From positions 115,001-147,500 of the forward strand of contig NW_026729173.1 in the NCBI RefSeq assembly GCF_030272615.1: a DNA stretch of 32,500 nt. The letters run 5' to 3'. The translations under genes were made by a program, and so were the position numbers. Shown piece by piece: positions 9,210 through 20,744 of this stretch. The notes under the pieces are model-generated. The model had not been told where the DNA came from. It was given only the letters and a program-made list of their open reading frames with translations, and ran no database searches. Position 1 is the first letter of the stretch. The number at the start of each line of letters is the position of its first letter. Origin of the DNA: Cryptomeria japonica (lineage: Eukaryota > Streptophyta > Pinopsida > Cupressales > Cupressaceae).

Positions 9210-11201
9210 GCGCACAACTTGCCTGGGCTGCACACCAGGGCGGGCTCAAGATGGCACCCGCGTTCCGTTTTTTTCACTATCTTTCAAAACGGAAATTTTA
9301 AAATCTCGTTTTTTTTTTTTTTTTGCCTTTTCTGGAAATTAGTGAAGGCAGCGCATCAAAGGTGCGCAATGCTGGTGCGAACCCGGGAGCGCTCCGATGT
9401 GTGCTCCAAGGTGCGGCGTGCACGAAGTCCGAGCCCGGCTTGCCCCGGGTGCGCACCTCGCGTGCACCTTCGCCGGGGTGAGCACCTTGGCTGGGTTGCG
9501 CGCCCTGGTGCGCACCAAGGAGCGCTCTGAAGTGTGCTCCAAGGTGCGGCGTGCACGAAGTCGGAGCTCGGTTTGCCCCGGGTGTGCACCTCGGGTGCGC
9601 ACCTCGCGTGCACCTTCGCTGCGGTGGGCACCTTGGCTGGGTTGCGCGCCTTGGTGGGCACCATGCAGTGCACGAAGTCGGAGCCCGGTTTGCCCCGGGC
9701 GCGCACCTCCGCCAGGGTGGGCACCTTGGTGCGCACAACTTGCCTGGGCTGCGCACCAGGAAGGGCTCAAGATGGCACCCGCGTTCCGTTTTTTTCACTA
9801 TCTTTCAGAACGGAAATTTTAAAATATCGTTTTTTTTTGCCTTTTCTGGAAATTAGTGAAGGCAGCGCATCAAAGGTGCGCAACGCTGGTGCGAACCTGG
9901 GAGCGCTCCGATGTGTGCTCCAAGGTGCGGCGTGCACGAAGTCGGAGCCCGGTTTGCCCCGGGTGCGCCCTGGTGGGCACCATGGTGCGCACCAAGGAGC
10001 GCTCCGAAGTGTGCTCCAAGGTGCGGCCTGCACGAAGTCGGAGCCCGGTTTGCCCCGGGCGTGCACCGCGGGTGGGCACCTTGGTGCGCATGCCTTGCCT
10101 GGGCTGCGCACCAGGGCGGGCTCAAGATGGCACCCGCGTTCCGTTTTTTTCACTATCTTTCAAAACGGAAATTTTAAAATCTCATTTTTTTTTGCCTTTT
10201 CTGGAAATTAGTGAAGGCAGCGCATCAAAGGTGCGCACCTCGCTGCCCACCACGGTGCGCAACGCCGGTGGGCACCCGGGAGTGCTTCGAAGTGTGCTCC
10301 AAGGTGCTGCGTGCACGTTGTCGGAGCCCGGTTTGCCCCGGGTGCGCACCTCGCGTGCACCTTCGTCGGGGTGGGCACCTTGGCTGGGTTTGCCCCGGCT
10401 GCGCTCCGAAGCGGGGTTATTGGAGCGCCGCCTCTTTTTTTGTCGGAGCGTTTGGTGGGGTTTCTCGCATTGGCTCTTCCCAGGCCCGGTTGCCACCCTG
10501 GCGCGCACGAAGTCGGAAGTAGGGTTAATTGCCCGGGTGCGCACCTTTGCCAGGGTGGGCACCTTACCTGGGCTGTGCACCAGGGCGGGCTCAAGATGGC
10601 ACCCGCGTTCCGTTTTTTTCACTATCTTTCAAAACGGAAATTTTAAAATCTCCTCTTTTTTTTGCCTTTTCTGGAAATTAGTGAAGGCAGCGCATCAAAG
10701 GTGCGCACCTCGCTGCCCACCTTGGTGTGCTCTGAGGTGCGCACCCGGGAGCGCTACGAAGTGTGCTCCAAGGTGCGGCGTGCACGTTGTCGGAGCCCGG
10801 TTTGCCCCGGGTGCGCACCTCGCCTGCACCTTGGCCGGGGTGGGCACCCTGGCTGGGTTTGCCCAGGGTGCGCTCCGAAGCGGGGTTACTGGAGCGCCCC
10901 CTCTTTTTTTGTCAGAGCGTTTGGTGGGGTTTCTCGCATTGGCTCTTCCCAGGCCCGGTTGTTGGGTGCGCTCCCACCCTGGCGCGCGCGAAGTTGGAAG
11001 TTGGGTTAATTGCCCGGGCGCGCACCTTCGCCAGGGTGGGCACCTTGGTGCGCACACCTTGGCTGGGCTGCGCACCAGGGCGGGCTCAAGATGGCACCAG
11101 CATTCCCTTTTTCTCACTATCTTTCAAAACGGAAATTTTAAAATCTCGTTTTTTTTTGCCTTTTATGGAAATTAGTGAAGGCATCGCATCAAAGGTGCGC
11201 A
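9210..11201. repeat. Five modules with T-rich elements, copy 2
   Basis: T-rich elements start at about 9265, 9786, 10141, 10610 and 11105, the same spacings as in copy 1. The ~90-bp GCGGGGTTA/GTTTGGTGGGG element is again present twice, at about 10404-10492 and 10867-10961. No gene seen. Confidence 0.85.
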
Positions 11202-13313
11202 CCTCGCTGCCCACCTTGGTGTGCTCCGAGGTGCCCACCACGGTGCGCTCCGAGGTGCCCACCACGGTGCGCAACGCCGGTGCGAACCCGGGAGCGCCCC
11301 GATGTGTGCTCCAAGGTGCGGCGTGCACGAAGCCGGACCCCGGTTTGCCCCGGGTGCGCACCTCGCGTGCACCTTGGTGCGCACACCTTGGCTGGGTTGC
11401 GCGGCCTGGTGGGCACCATGGTGCGCACCAAGGAGCGCTCCAAAGTGTGCTCCAAGGTGCGGCGTGCACGAAGTCCTAGCCCGGTTTGCCCCGGGTGCGC
11501 ACCTTCGCCGCGGTGGGCACCATGGCGTGCACGAAGTCGGAGCCCGGTTTGCCCCGGGTGCGCACCTCGCGTGCACCTTCGCCGGGGTGGGCACCTCGGC
11601 TGGGTTGCGCGCCCTGGTGCGCACCAAGGAGCGCTCCGAAGTGTGCTCCAAGGTGCGGCGTGCACGAAGTCGGAGCCCGGTTTGCCCCGGGTGCGCACCT
11701 TCGCCGCGGTGGGCACCCTGGTGCGCACCATGGCGTGCACGAAGTCGGAGCCCGGTTTGCCCCGGGTGCGCACCTCGCGTGCACCTTCGGCGGGGTTGCG
11801 CGCCCTGGTGCGCACCAAGGAGCGCTCCGAAGTGTGCTCCAAGGTGCGGCGTGCACGAAGTCGGAGCCCGGTTTGCCCCGGGTGCGCACCTCGCGTGCAC
11901 CTTCGGCGGGGTTGCGCGCCCTGGTGGGCACCATGGTGCGCACCAAGGAGCGCTCCGAAGTGTGCTCCAAGGTGCGGCGTGCACGAAGTCGGAGCCCGGT
12001 TTGCCCCGGGTGCGCACCTCGCGTGCACCTTCGCCGCGGTGGGCACCATGGCGTGCACGAAGTCGGAGCCCGGTTTGCCCCGGGTGCGCACCTCGCGTGC
12101 ACCTTCGCCGGGGTGGGCACCTCGGCTGGGTTGCGCGCCCTGGTGCGCACCAAGGAGCGCTCCGAAGTGTGCTCCAAGGTGCGGCGTGCACGAAGTCGGA
12201 GCCCGGTTTGCCCCGGGTGCGCACCTCGCGTGCACCTTCGCCGCGGTGGGCACCATGGCGTGCACGAAGTCGGAGCCCGGTTTGCCCCGGGTGCGCACCC
12301 CGCGTGCACCTTCGCCGGGGTGGGCACCTCGGCTGGGTTGCGCGCCCTGGTGCGCACCAAGGAGCGCTCCGAAGTGTGCTCCAAGGTGCGGCGTGCACGA
12401 AGTCGGAGCCCGGTTTGCCCCGGGTGCGCACCTCGCGTGCACCTTCGCCGCGGTGGGCACCTTGGCTGGGTTGGGCACCATTGAGCGCTCCGAAGTGTGC
12501 TCCAAGGTGCGCACCATGGCCCTCCAAGGTGCGCAGCATGGCGTGCACGAAGTCGGAGCCCGGTTTGCCCCGGGTGCGCACCTCGCGTGCACCTTCGCCA
12601 GGGTGGGCACCTCGGTGCGCACACCTTCTCAATGTTTTCTTGCCTTTTCTGGAAATTGGTGAAGGCAGCGCATCAAAGGTGCGCACCTCGGTGTGCTCCG
12701 AGGTGCGAACCCGAGAGCGCTCCGAGGTGCCCACGAAGTCGAAAGTCGGGTTAATTGCATTGTTTTCCCCGGGTGCGCTCCGAGGTGCGCAACATCGGTG
12801 CGCACCAAGGAGGGCTCCGAAGTGTGCTCCAAGGTGCGCACGATTCGGAGCTCGGTTTGCCCGGGGTGCGCACACCTTGGCTGGGTTGCGCACCCTTTGT
12901 GCGCTCCAAGGTGCGCACGAAGTCGGAGCTCGGTTTGCCCCGGGTGCGCACCTTCGCCAGGGTGCGCACCTTGATGCGCACGCCTTGGCTGGGCTGCGCA
13001 CCTTGGTGGGCGCCATGGTGCGCACCTTTCGTGCGCTCCAAGGTGCGCACGAAGTCGGAGCTCGGTTTGCCCCGGGTGCGCACCTTGGTGGGCGCCATGG
13101 TGCACTCCGAGGTGCCCAAGATTGGTGCGCACCAAGGAGCGCTCCGAAGTGCGCTCCAAGGTGCGCAGGTGCGCGCGAAGTCGAAAGTTGGGTTAATTGT
13201 CCGGTTTGCCTCGGGTGCGCACCTTGCGTGCACCTTCGCCAGGGTGGGCGCCTTGGTGCGCACACCTTGGCTGGGCTGCGCACCCGGGCGCGCACACCTT
13301 GGCACCCGCGTTT
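11202..13313. repeat. GGTGCGCACC-rich block spanning copies 2 and 3
   Basis: Same organisation as 5168-7279 and the same length, so its internal sub-repeats have not expanded or contracted between copies. Open frames on both strands are again compositional. Confidence 0.85.
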
Positions 13314-13421
13314 CCTTCATTTTAAATTTTTTTTTTTTACAATCTCTCAAGTGGGAAATTCTATAATCTCAACTTTTTTTGCCTTTTCAGGAAACTTTTG
13401 AATGGAGCGCATCATTGGTGC

Positions 13422-13851
13422 GCTCCGAAGTGTGCTCCAAGGTGCGCACCTCTGGTGTGCTCCAAAGCTCTCTCCAGCTGCGTGCACCTGCCCCGGCCGC
13501 GCACCCGGCCCCGCCCAGCTTCGCTCACCTGTCCCGGGCGTCTGGTGCGGAACATTAGATTAAGAAACATCACCGTGCACCTTGGCCAACGTGCGCGACT
13601 CGACCGAGCGCGCACTGGCCGAGGTGCACACCGATTTCACCTGGGTGCGCGCGCAGCACCTCGGGCGCACCGGGGTGCGCGCACAACGCCCGGGTTGCAC
13701 CGTGGCCTGTGTGCTCGGGGCGCCTCGGGTGCGCGCTCGGTGTCGCCCCCGCGCGCGCGGTAGTGCGGGCAGCGCACCCCGGCCCGGCCCGGCCCCGACG
13801 AGAACGCAAACGGGCAAAAGGTTTATTCAAATAGCATTGCGACGCCCGGCG
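13422..13851. other. GC-rich spacer on the 3' side of the 5S gene, copy 3
   Basis: As in copies 1 and 2, with private changes near 13552-13563. No gene seen. Confidence 0.7.
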
Positions 13852-13864
13852 AAAAACTAAGAAA
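13852..13864 (-). terminator. Pol III terminator of 5S copy 3 (T run interrupted)
   Basis: TTTCTTAGTTTTT, the same interrupted form as copies 2 and 4. Confidence 0.8.
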
Positions 13865-13982
13865 GGGTGCAACACCGGGACTTCCCGGGAGGTCACCCAT
13901 CCCAGTACTACTCCGGCCCAAGCGCGCTTAACTGCGGAGTTCTGATGGGATCCGGTGCACTAACGCTGGTATGATCGCACCC
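13865..13982 (-). rRNA. 5S rRNA: 5S ribosomal RNA, copy 3
   Basis: 118 nt identical to the other three copies, with the A box at 13932-13918 and the C box at 13902-13891. Antisense to the 35S direction, 6034 bp from copy 2. Confidence 0.98.
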
Positions 13983-14010
13983 GTTATGAGCTTGTCGCAG
14001 TGTGTACTTA
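13983..14010 (-). promoter_or_regulatory. 5S upstream promoter elements, copy 3
   Basis: C at -1 and TAAGTA at -28 to -23, as in the other copies. Confidence 0.7.
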
Positions 14011-14712
14011 GCAAACCGCGACCCACGTGCGAATCCACCCCGGCCACCCACCCCCGTCGAGGTGCACACCCTCCCTCGCGAAGTGCGCCCCGTTCGCCAA
14101 GTGTGAGCCCTGCCCGGGTGCGCGCACCTTGCTAGGGCGTCGGGTGTGCACCCGGCCCGGCCTACGTGCGTGCACCTGGACGGGGCGTCGTGTGCGTGCA
14201 GTGTCCCGTCTGCAACGCGGTGCCCACACACCACCTCGGGCGCAACGACCTGCGCTCACATGTGGGCCGAGTGCACCTTGGTGCATGTTCGGGGCGCCTC
14301 GGGTGCACGCTCGATCTTGCCCCGGTGCACCAAGGCGCTCGGTTTGCCCCGGGTGCGCACTTGGTGCAAGGTGGGCACCCAAAATAGGGATCAAGCACCA
14401 AAACACAAGTTTCGGGATGCAAAATGGGACCCAAGGACCACAAATGCGTTCCAAGACCCATGATGGGTCCACGAGAACAAAAATGTGTTCCGAGACTTAA
14501 TAAACAAATATTGGGTTTTAGGAGAAGAAACATGCTCTGATGCCCAAAACGAGAATCGACCCCGAAAAGGCCACAGGCCAAAAGTGGGATGCGAGACAAA
14601 AAAAAATGGGACCCGAGGACCAAAATTGGGTTCCCAGGTCGAAGACAGGGCAACCGGACAAGAAACGACCTCTAAGGCTCGAAATGAGTCCCGACGACTA
14701 AAACTTGACAAG
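14011..14712. other. 5' flank of the 5S gene, copy 3
   Basis: As in copies 1 and 2. No gene seen. Confidence 0.65.
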
Positions 14713-15243
14713 AAGCACCCATCAGGCACCCAACTCGACACCCATGGGATGCCGACCCACCCGGGCTTCCACCTAGCACACCTTGGCACCCACCCACCCT
14801 CGCACCCAACCTCGCACCCAACTTAGCACCTTTGAACCCACATTGGCACTCACCCTGACCCTGGCACCTTGGAACCCACATTGGCACTCACCTTGACCCT
14901 GGCACCCACCTTTGCACTCACCTTGGGACCCACCCTGGCTCCCACCTCGGCACCCACCCAGACACCCACCTTGGTTCCTTGGCACCCACCTTGGATCCTT
15001 GGCACCCACCCCGACACCCACCTTGGCACGCAACTTGGCTACTTGCCACCCACCTTGGCTCCTTGACGCCCACCCCGACAACCACCCCGTGACCTACCCT
15101 GGCTAGGGTTGGTGCACACCCACCCTGGTGCCCACCTTGGCACCCACCCCATGACCCACCTTGGCACGCACCTTAGTACCCACCCCGTTACCCACCCTAG
15201 GACCCACCCCGTGACCCACCTTGGCCAGGGTGGGTGCCTTGGT
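14713..15243. repeat. CACC-rich minisatellite, copy 3
   Basis: As in copy 2. Ends in CCAGGGTGGGTGC, after which the T-rich modules follow. Confidence 0.9.
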
Positions 15244-17235
15244 GCGCACAACTTGCCTGGGCTGCACACCAGGGCGGGCTCAAGATGGCACCCGCGTTCC
15301 GTTTTTTTCACTATCTTTCAAAACGGAAATTTTAAAATCTCGTTTTTTTTTTTTTTTTGCCTTTTCTGGAAATTAGTGAAGGCAGCGCATCAAAGGTGCG
15401 CAATGCTGGTGCGAACCCGGGAGCGCTCCGATGTGTGCTCCAAGGTGCGGCGTGCACGAAGTCCGAGCCCGGCTTGCCCCGGGTGCGCACCTCGCGTGCA
15501 CCTTCGCCGGGGTGAGCACCTTGGCTGGGTTGCGCGCCCTGGTGCGCACCAAGGAGCGCTCTGAAGTGTGCTCCAAGGTGCGGCGTGCACGAAGTCGGAG
15601 CTCGGTTTGCCCCGGGTGTGCACCTCGGGTGCGCACCTCGCGTGCACCTTCGCTGCGGTGGGCACCTTGGCTGGGTTGCGCGCCTTGGTGGGCACCATGC
15701 AGTGCACGAAGTCGGAGCCCGGTTTGCCCCGGGCGCGCACCTCCGCCAGGGTGGGCACCTTGGTGCGCACAACTTGCCTGGGCTGCGCACCAGGAAGGGC
15801 TCAAGATGGCACCCGCGTTCCGTTTTTTTCACTATCTTTCAGAACGGAAATTTTAAAATATCGTTTTTTTTTGCCTTTTCTGGAAATTAGTGAAGGCAGC
15901 GCATCAAAGGTGCGCAACGCTGGTGCGAACCTGGGAGCGCTCCGATGTGTGCTCCAAGGTGCGGCGTGCACGAAGTCGGAGCCCGGTTTGCCCCGGGTGC
16001 GCCCTGGTGGGCACCATGGTGCGCACCAAGGAGCGCTCCGAAGTGTGCTCCAAGGTGCGGCCTGCACGAAGTCGGAGCCCGGTTTGCCCCGGGTGTGCAC
16101 CGCGGGTGGGCACCTTGGTGCGCATGCCTTGCCTGGGCTGCGCACCAGGGCGGGCTCAAGATGGCACCCGCGTTCCGTTTTTTTCACTATCTTTCAAAAC
16201 GGAAATTTTAAAATCTCATTTTTTTTTGCCTTTTCTGGAAATTAGTGAAGGCAGCGCATCAAAGGTGCGCACCTCGCTGCCCACCACGGTGCGCAACGCC
16301 GGTGGGCACCCGGGAGTGCTTCGAAGTGTGCTCCAAGGTGCTGCGTGCACGTTGTCGGAGCCCGGTTTGCCCCGGGTGCGCACCTCGCGTGCACCTTCGT
16401 CGGGGTGGGCACCTTGGCTGGGTTTGCCCCGGCTGCGCTCCGAAGCGGGGTTATTGGAGCGCCGCCTCTTTTTTTGTCGGAGCGTTTGGTGGGGTTTCTC
16501 GCATTGGCTCTTCCCAGGCCCGGTTGCCACCCTGGCGCGCACGAAGTCGGAAGTAGGGTTAATTGCCCGGGTGCGCACCTTTGCCAGGGTGGGCACCTTA
16601 CCTGGGCTGTGCACCCGGGCGGGCTCAAGATGGCACCCGCGTTCCGTTTTTTTCACTATCTTTCAAAACGGAAATTTTAAAATCTCCTCTTTTTTTTGCC
16701 TTTTCTGGAAATTAGTGAAGGCAGCGCATCAAAGGTGCGCACCTCGCTGCCCACCTTGGTGTGCTCTGAGGTGCGCACCCGGGAGCGCTACGAAGTGTGC
16801 TCCAAGGTGCGGCGTGCACGTTGTCGGAGCCCGGTTTGCCCCGGGTGCGCACCTCGCCTGCACCTTGGCCGGGGTGGGCACCCTGGCTGGGTTTGCCCAG
16901 GGTGCGCTCCGAAGCGGGGTTACTGGAGCGCCCCCTCTTTTTTTGTCAGAGCGTTTGGTGGGGTTTCTCGCATTGGCTCTTCCCAGGCCCGGTTGTTGGG
17001 TGCGCTCCCACCCTGGCGCGCGCGAAGTTGGAAGTTGGGTTAATTGCCCGGGCGCGCACCTTCGCCAGGGTGGGCACCTTGGTGCGCACACCTTGGCTGG
17101 GCTGCGCACCAGGGCGGGCTCAAGATGGCACCAGCATTCCCTTTTTCTCACTATCTTTCAAAACGGAAATTTTAAAATCTCGTTTTCTTTTGCCTTTTAT
17201 GGAAATTAGTGAAGGCATCGCATCAAAGGTGCGCA
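15244..17235. repeat. Five modules with T-rich elements, copy 3
   Basis: T-rich elements start at about 15299, 15820, 16175, 16644 and 17139. The ~90-bp element is again present twice, at about 16438-16526 and 16901-16995. This is the last set in the window, because copy 4 lacks this part. No gene seen. Confidence 0.85.
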
Positions 17236-19346
17236 CCTCGCTGCCCACCTTGGTGTGCTCCGAGGTGCCCACCACGGTGCGCTCCGAGGTGCCCACCACG
17301 GTGCGCAACGCCGGTGCGAACCCGGGAGCGCCCCGATGTGTGCTCCAAGGTGCGGCGTGCACGAAGCCGGACCCCGGTTTGCCCCGGGTGCGCACCTCGC
17401 GTGCACCTTGGTGCGCACACCTTGGCTGGGTTGCGCGGCCTGGTGGGCACCATGGTGCGCACCAAGGAGCGCTCCGAAGTGTGCTCCAAGGTGCGGCGTG
17501 CACGAAGTCCTAGCCCGGTTTGCCCCGGGTGCGCACCTTCGCCGCGGTGGGCACCATGGCGTGCACGAAGTCGGAGCCCGGTTTGCCCCGGGTGCGCACC
17601 TCGCGTGCACCTTCGCCGGGGTGGGCACCTCGGCTGGGTTGCGCGCCCTGGTGCGCACCAAGGAGCGCTCCGAAGTGTGCTCCAAGGTGCGGCGTGCACG
17701 AAGTCGGAGCCCGGTTTGCCCCGGGTGCGCACCTTCGCCGCGGTGGGCACCCTGGTGCGCACCATGGCGTGCACGAAGTCGGAGCCCGGTTTGCCCCGGG
17801 TGCGCACCTCGCGTGCACCTTCGGCGGGGTTGCGCGCCCTGGTGCGCACCAAGGAGCGCTCCGAAGTGTGCTCCAAGGTGCGGCGTGCACGAAGTCGGAG
17901 CCCGGTTTGCCCCGGGTGTGCACCTCGCGTGCACCTTCGGCGGGGTTGCGCGCCCTGGTGGGCACCATGGTGCGCACCAAGGAGCGCTCCGAAGTGTGCT
18001 CCAAGGTGCGGCGTGCACGAAGTCGGAGCCCGGTTTGCCCCGGGTGCGCACCTCGCGTGCACCTTCGCCGCGGTGGGCACCATGGCGTGCACGAAGTCGG
18101 AGCCCGGTTTGCCCCGGGTGCGCACCTCGCGTGCACCTTCGCCGGGGTGGGCACCTCGGCTGGGTTGCGCGCCCTGGTGCGCACCAAGGAGCGCTCCGAA
18201 GTGTGCTCCAAGGTGCGGCGTGCACGAAGTCGGAGCCCGGTTTGCCCCGGGTGCGCACCTCGCGTGCACCTTGGCGCGGTGGGCACCATGGCGTGCACGA
18301 AGTCGGAGCCCGGTTTGCCCCGGGTGCGCACCCCGCGTGCACCTTCGCCGGGGTGGGCACCTCGGCTGGGTTGCGCGCCCTGGTGCGCACCAAGGAGCGC
18401 TCCGAAGTGTGCTCCAAGGTGCGGCGTGCACGAAGTCGGAGCCCGGTTTGCCCCGGGTGCGCACCTCGCGTGCACCTTCGCCGCGGTGGGCACCTTGGCT
18501 GGGTTGGGCACCATTGAGCGCTCCGAAGTGTGCTCCAAGGTGCGCACCATGGCCCTCCAAGGTGCGCAGCATGGCGTGCACGAAGTCGGAGCCCGGTTTG
18601 CCCCGGGTGCGCACCTCGCGTGCACCTTCGCCAGGGTGGGCACCTCGGTGCGCACACCTTCTCAATGTTTTCTTGCCTTTTCTGGAAATTGGTGAAGGCA
18701 GCGCATCAAAGGTGCGCACCTCGGTGTGCTCCGAGGTGCGAACCCGAGAGCGCTCCGAGGTGCCCACGAAGTCGAAAGTCGGGTTAATTGCATTGTTTTC
18801 CCCGGGTGCGCTCCGAGGTGCGCAACATCGGTGCGCACCAAGGAGGGCTCCGAAGTGTGCTCCAAGGTGCGCACGATTCGGAGCTCGGTTTGCCCGGGGT
18901 GCGCACACCTTGGCTGGGTTGCGCACCCTTTGTGCGCTCCAAGGTGCGCACGAAGTCGGAGCTCGGTTTGCCCCGGGTGCGCACCTTCGCCAGGGTGCGC
19001 ACCTTGATGCGCACGCCTTGGCTGGGCTGCGCACCTTGGTGGGCGCCATGGTGCGCACCTTTCGTGCGCTCCAAGGTGCGCACGAAGTCGGAGCTCGGTT
19101 TGCCCCGGGTGCGCACCTTGGTGGGCGCCATGGTGCACTCCGAGGTGCCCAAGATTGGTGCGCACCAAGGAGCGCTCCGAAGTGCGCTCCAAGGTGCGCA
19201 GGTGCGCGCGAAGTCGAAAGTTGGGTTAATTGTCCGGTTTGCCTCGGGTGCGCACCTTGCGTGCACCTTCGCCAGGGTGGGCGCCTTGGTGCGCACACCT
19301 TGGCTGGGCTGCGCACCCGGGCGCGCACACCTTGGCACCCGCGTTT
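17236..19346. repeat. GGTGCGCACC-rich block spanning copies 3 and 4
   Basis: One base shorter than the equivalent blocks because of the missing base near 18270, which shifts open frames relative to copies 2 and 3 without consequence. That also argues against any of these frames being coding. Confidence 0.85.
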
Positions 19347-19454
19347 CCTTCATTTTAAATTTTTTTTTTTTACAATCTCTCAAGTGGGAAATTCTATAAT
19401 CTCAACTTTTTTTGCCTTTTCAGGAAACTTTTGAATGGAGCGCATCATTGGTGC

Positions 19455-19884
19455 GCTCCGAAGTGTGCTCCAAGGTGCGCACCTCTGGTGTGCTCCAAAG
19501 CTCTCTCTAGCTGCGTGCACCTGCCCCGGCCGCGCACCCGGCCCCGCCCAGCTTCGCTCACCTGTCCCGGGCGTCTGGTGCGGAACCTTAGAGTAAGAAA
19601 CATCACCGTGCACCTTGGCCAACGTGCGCGACTCGACCGAGCGCGCACTGGCCGAGGTGCACACCGATTTCACCTGGGTGCGCGCGCAGCACCTCGGGCG
19701 CACCGGGGTGCGCGCACAACGCCCGGGTTGCACCGTGGCCTGTGTGCTCGGGGCGCCTCGGGTGCGCGCTCGGTGTCGCCCCCGCGCGCGCGGTAGTGCG
19801 GGCAGCGCACCCCGGCCCGGCCCGGCCCCGACGAGAACGCAAACGGGCAAAAGGTTTATTCAAATAGCATTGCGACGCCCGGCG
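19455..19884. other. GC-rich spacer on the 3' side of the 5S gene, copy 4
   Basis: Carries CTCTCTCTAG as in copy 1. No gene seen. Confidence 0.7.
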
Positions 19885-19897
19885 AAAAACTAAGAAA
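19885..19897 (-). terminator. Pol III terminator of 5S copy 4 (T run interrupted)
   Basis: TTTCTTAGTTTTT, so this copy resembles copies 2 and 3 here although it shares other variants with copy 1. Confidence 0.8.
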
Positions 19898-20015
19898 GGG
19901 TGCAACACCGGGACTTCCCGGGAGGTCACCCATCCCAGTACTACTCCGGCCCAAGCGCGCTTAACTGCGGAGTTCTGATGGGATCCGGTGCACTAACGCT
20001 GGTATGATCGCACCC
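19898..20015 (-). rRNA. 5S rRNA: 5S ribosomal RNA, copy 4 (promoter-proximal)
   Basis: 118 nt identical to the other three. The A box is at 19965-19951 and the C box at 19935-19924. It lies nearest the Pol I promoters, about 2.7 kb from the first. The gene is perfectly conserved although its 5' flank has gained and lost several bases. Confidence 0.98.
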
Positions 20016-20043
20016 GTTATGAGCTTGTCGCAGTGTGTACTTA
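20016..20043 (-). promoter_or_regulatory. 5S upstream promoter elements, copy 4
   Basis: Identical to the other copies although the flank further upstream has indels. Confidence 0.7.
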
Positions 20044-20744
20044 GCAAACCGCGACCCACGTGCGAATCCACCCCGGCCACCCACCCCCGTCGAGGTGCAC
20101 ACCCTCCCTCGCGAAGTGCGCCCCGTTCGCCAAGTGTGAGCCCTGCCCGGGTGCGCGCACCTTGCTAGGGCGTCGGGTGTGCACCCGGCCCGTGCGGTGC
20201 ACCTGGACGGGGCGTCGTGTGCGTGCAGTGTCCCGTCTGCAACGCGGTGCCCACACACCACCTCGGGCGCAACGACCTGCGCTCACATGTGGGCCGAGTG
20301 CACCTTGGTGCATGTTCGGGGCGCCTCGGGTGCACGCTCCGATCTTGCCCCGGTGCACCAAGGCGCTCGGTTTGCCCCGGGTGCGCACTTGGTGCAAGGT
20401 GGGCACCCAAAATAGGGATCAAGCACCAAAACACAAGTTTCGGGATGCAAAATGGGACCCAAGGACCACAAATGCTTCCAAGACCCATGATGGGTCCACG
20501 AGAACAAAAATGTGTTCCGAGACTTAATAAACAAATATTGGGTTTTAGGAGAAGAAACATGCTCTGATGCCCAAAACGAGAATCGACCCCGAAAAGGCCA
20601 CAGGCCAAAAGTGGGATGCGAGACAAAAAAAAAATGGGACCCGAGGACCAAAATTGGGTTCCCAGGTCGAAGACAGGGCAACCGGACAAGAAACGACCTC
20701 TAAGGCTCGAAATGAGTCCCGACGACTAAAACTTGACAAGAAGC
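20044..20744. other. 5' flank of the 5S gene, copy 4 (with indels)
   Basis: Same organisation as the other copies, but with a 6-base deletion near 20192, one-base gains near 20340 and 20635 and a one-base loss near 20475. Open frames found in the other copies are broken or shifted here, which supports their being non-coding. Confidence 0.65.

Larger units (their letters stand above)
6034..12067. repeat. 6-kb rDNA spacer unit, copy 2
   Basis: Complete unit, near-identical to copies 1 and 3 by direct comparison. It differs from copy 1 by scattered single-base changes, for example CTCTCTCCAG near 7436 where copies 1 and 4 have CTCTCTCTAG, and GGGCATCGGG near 8101 where the others have GGGCGTCGGG. 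Such high identity over 6 kb of non-coding DNA indicates recent amplification or ongoing homogenisation by unequal exchange or gene conversion, as is general for rDNA. Confidence 0.95.
12068..18101. repeat. 6-kb rDNA spacer unit, copy 3
   Basis: Complete unit with the same order of blocks as copies 1 and 2. Private variants include AACATTAGATTAAG near 13552-13563 (others AACCTTAGAGTAAG) and an interrupted T run near 17182-17190 (TTTTCTTTT). It keeps the full-length CACC block and all five downstream T-rich modules. Confidence 0.95.
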
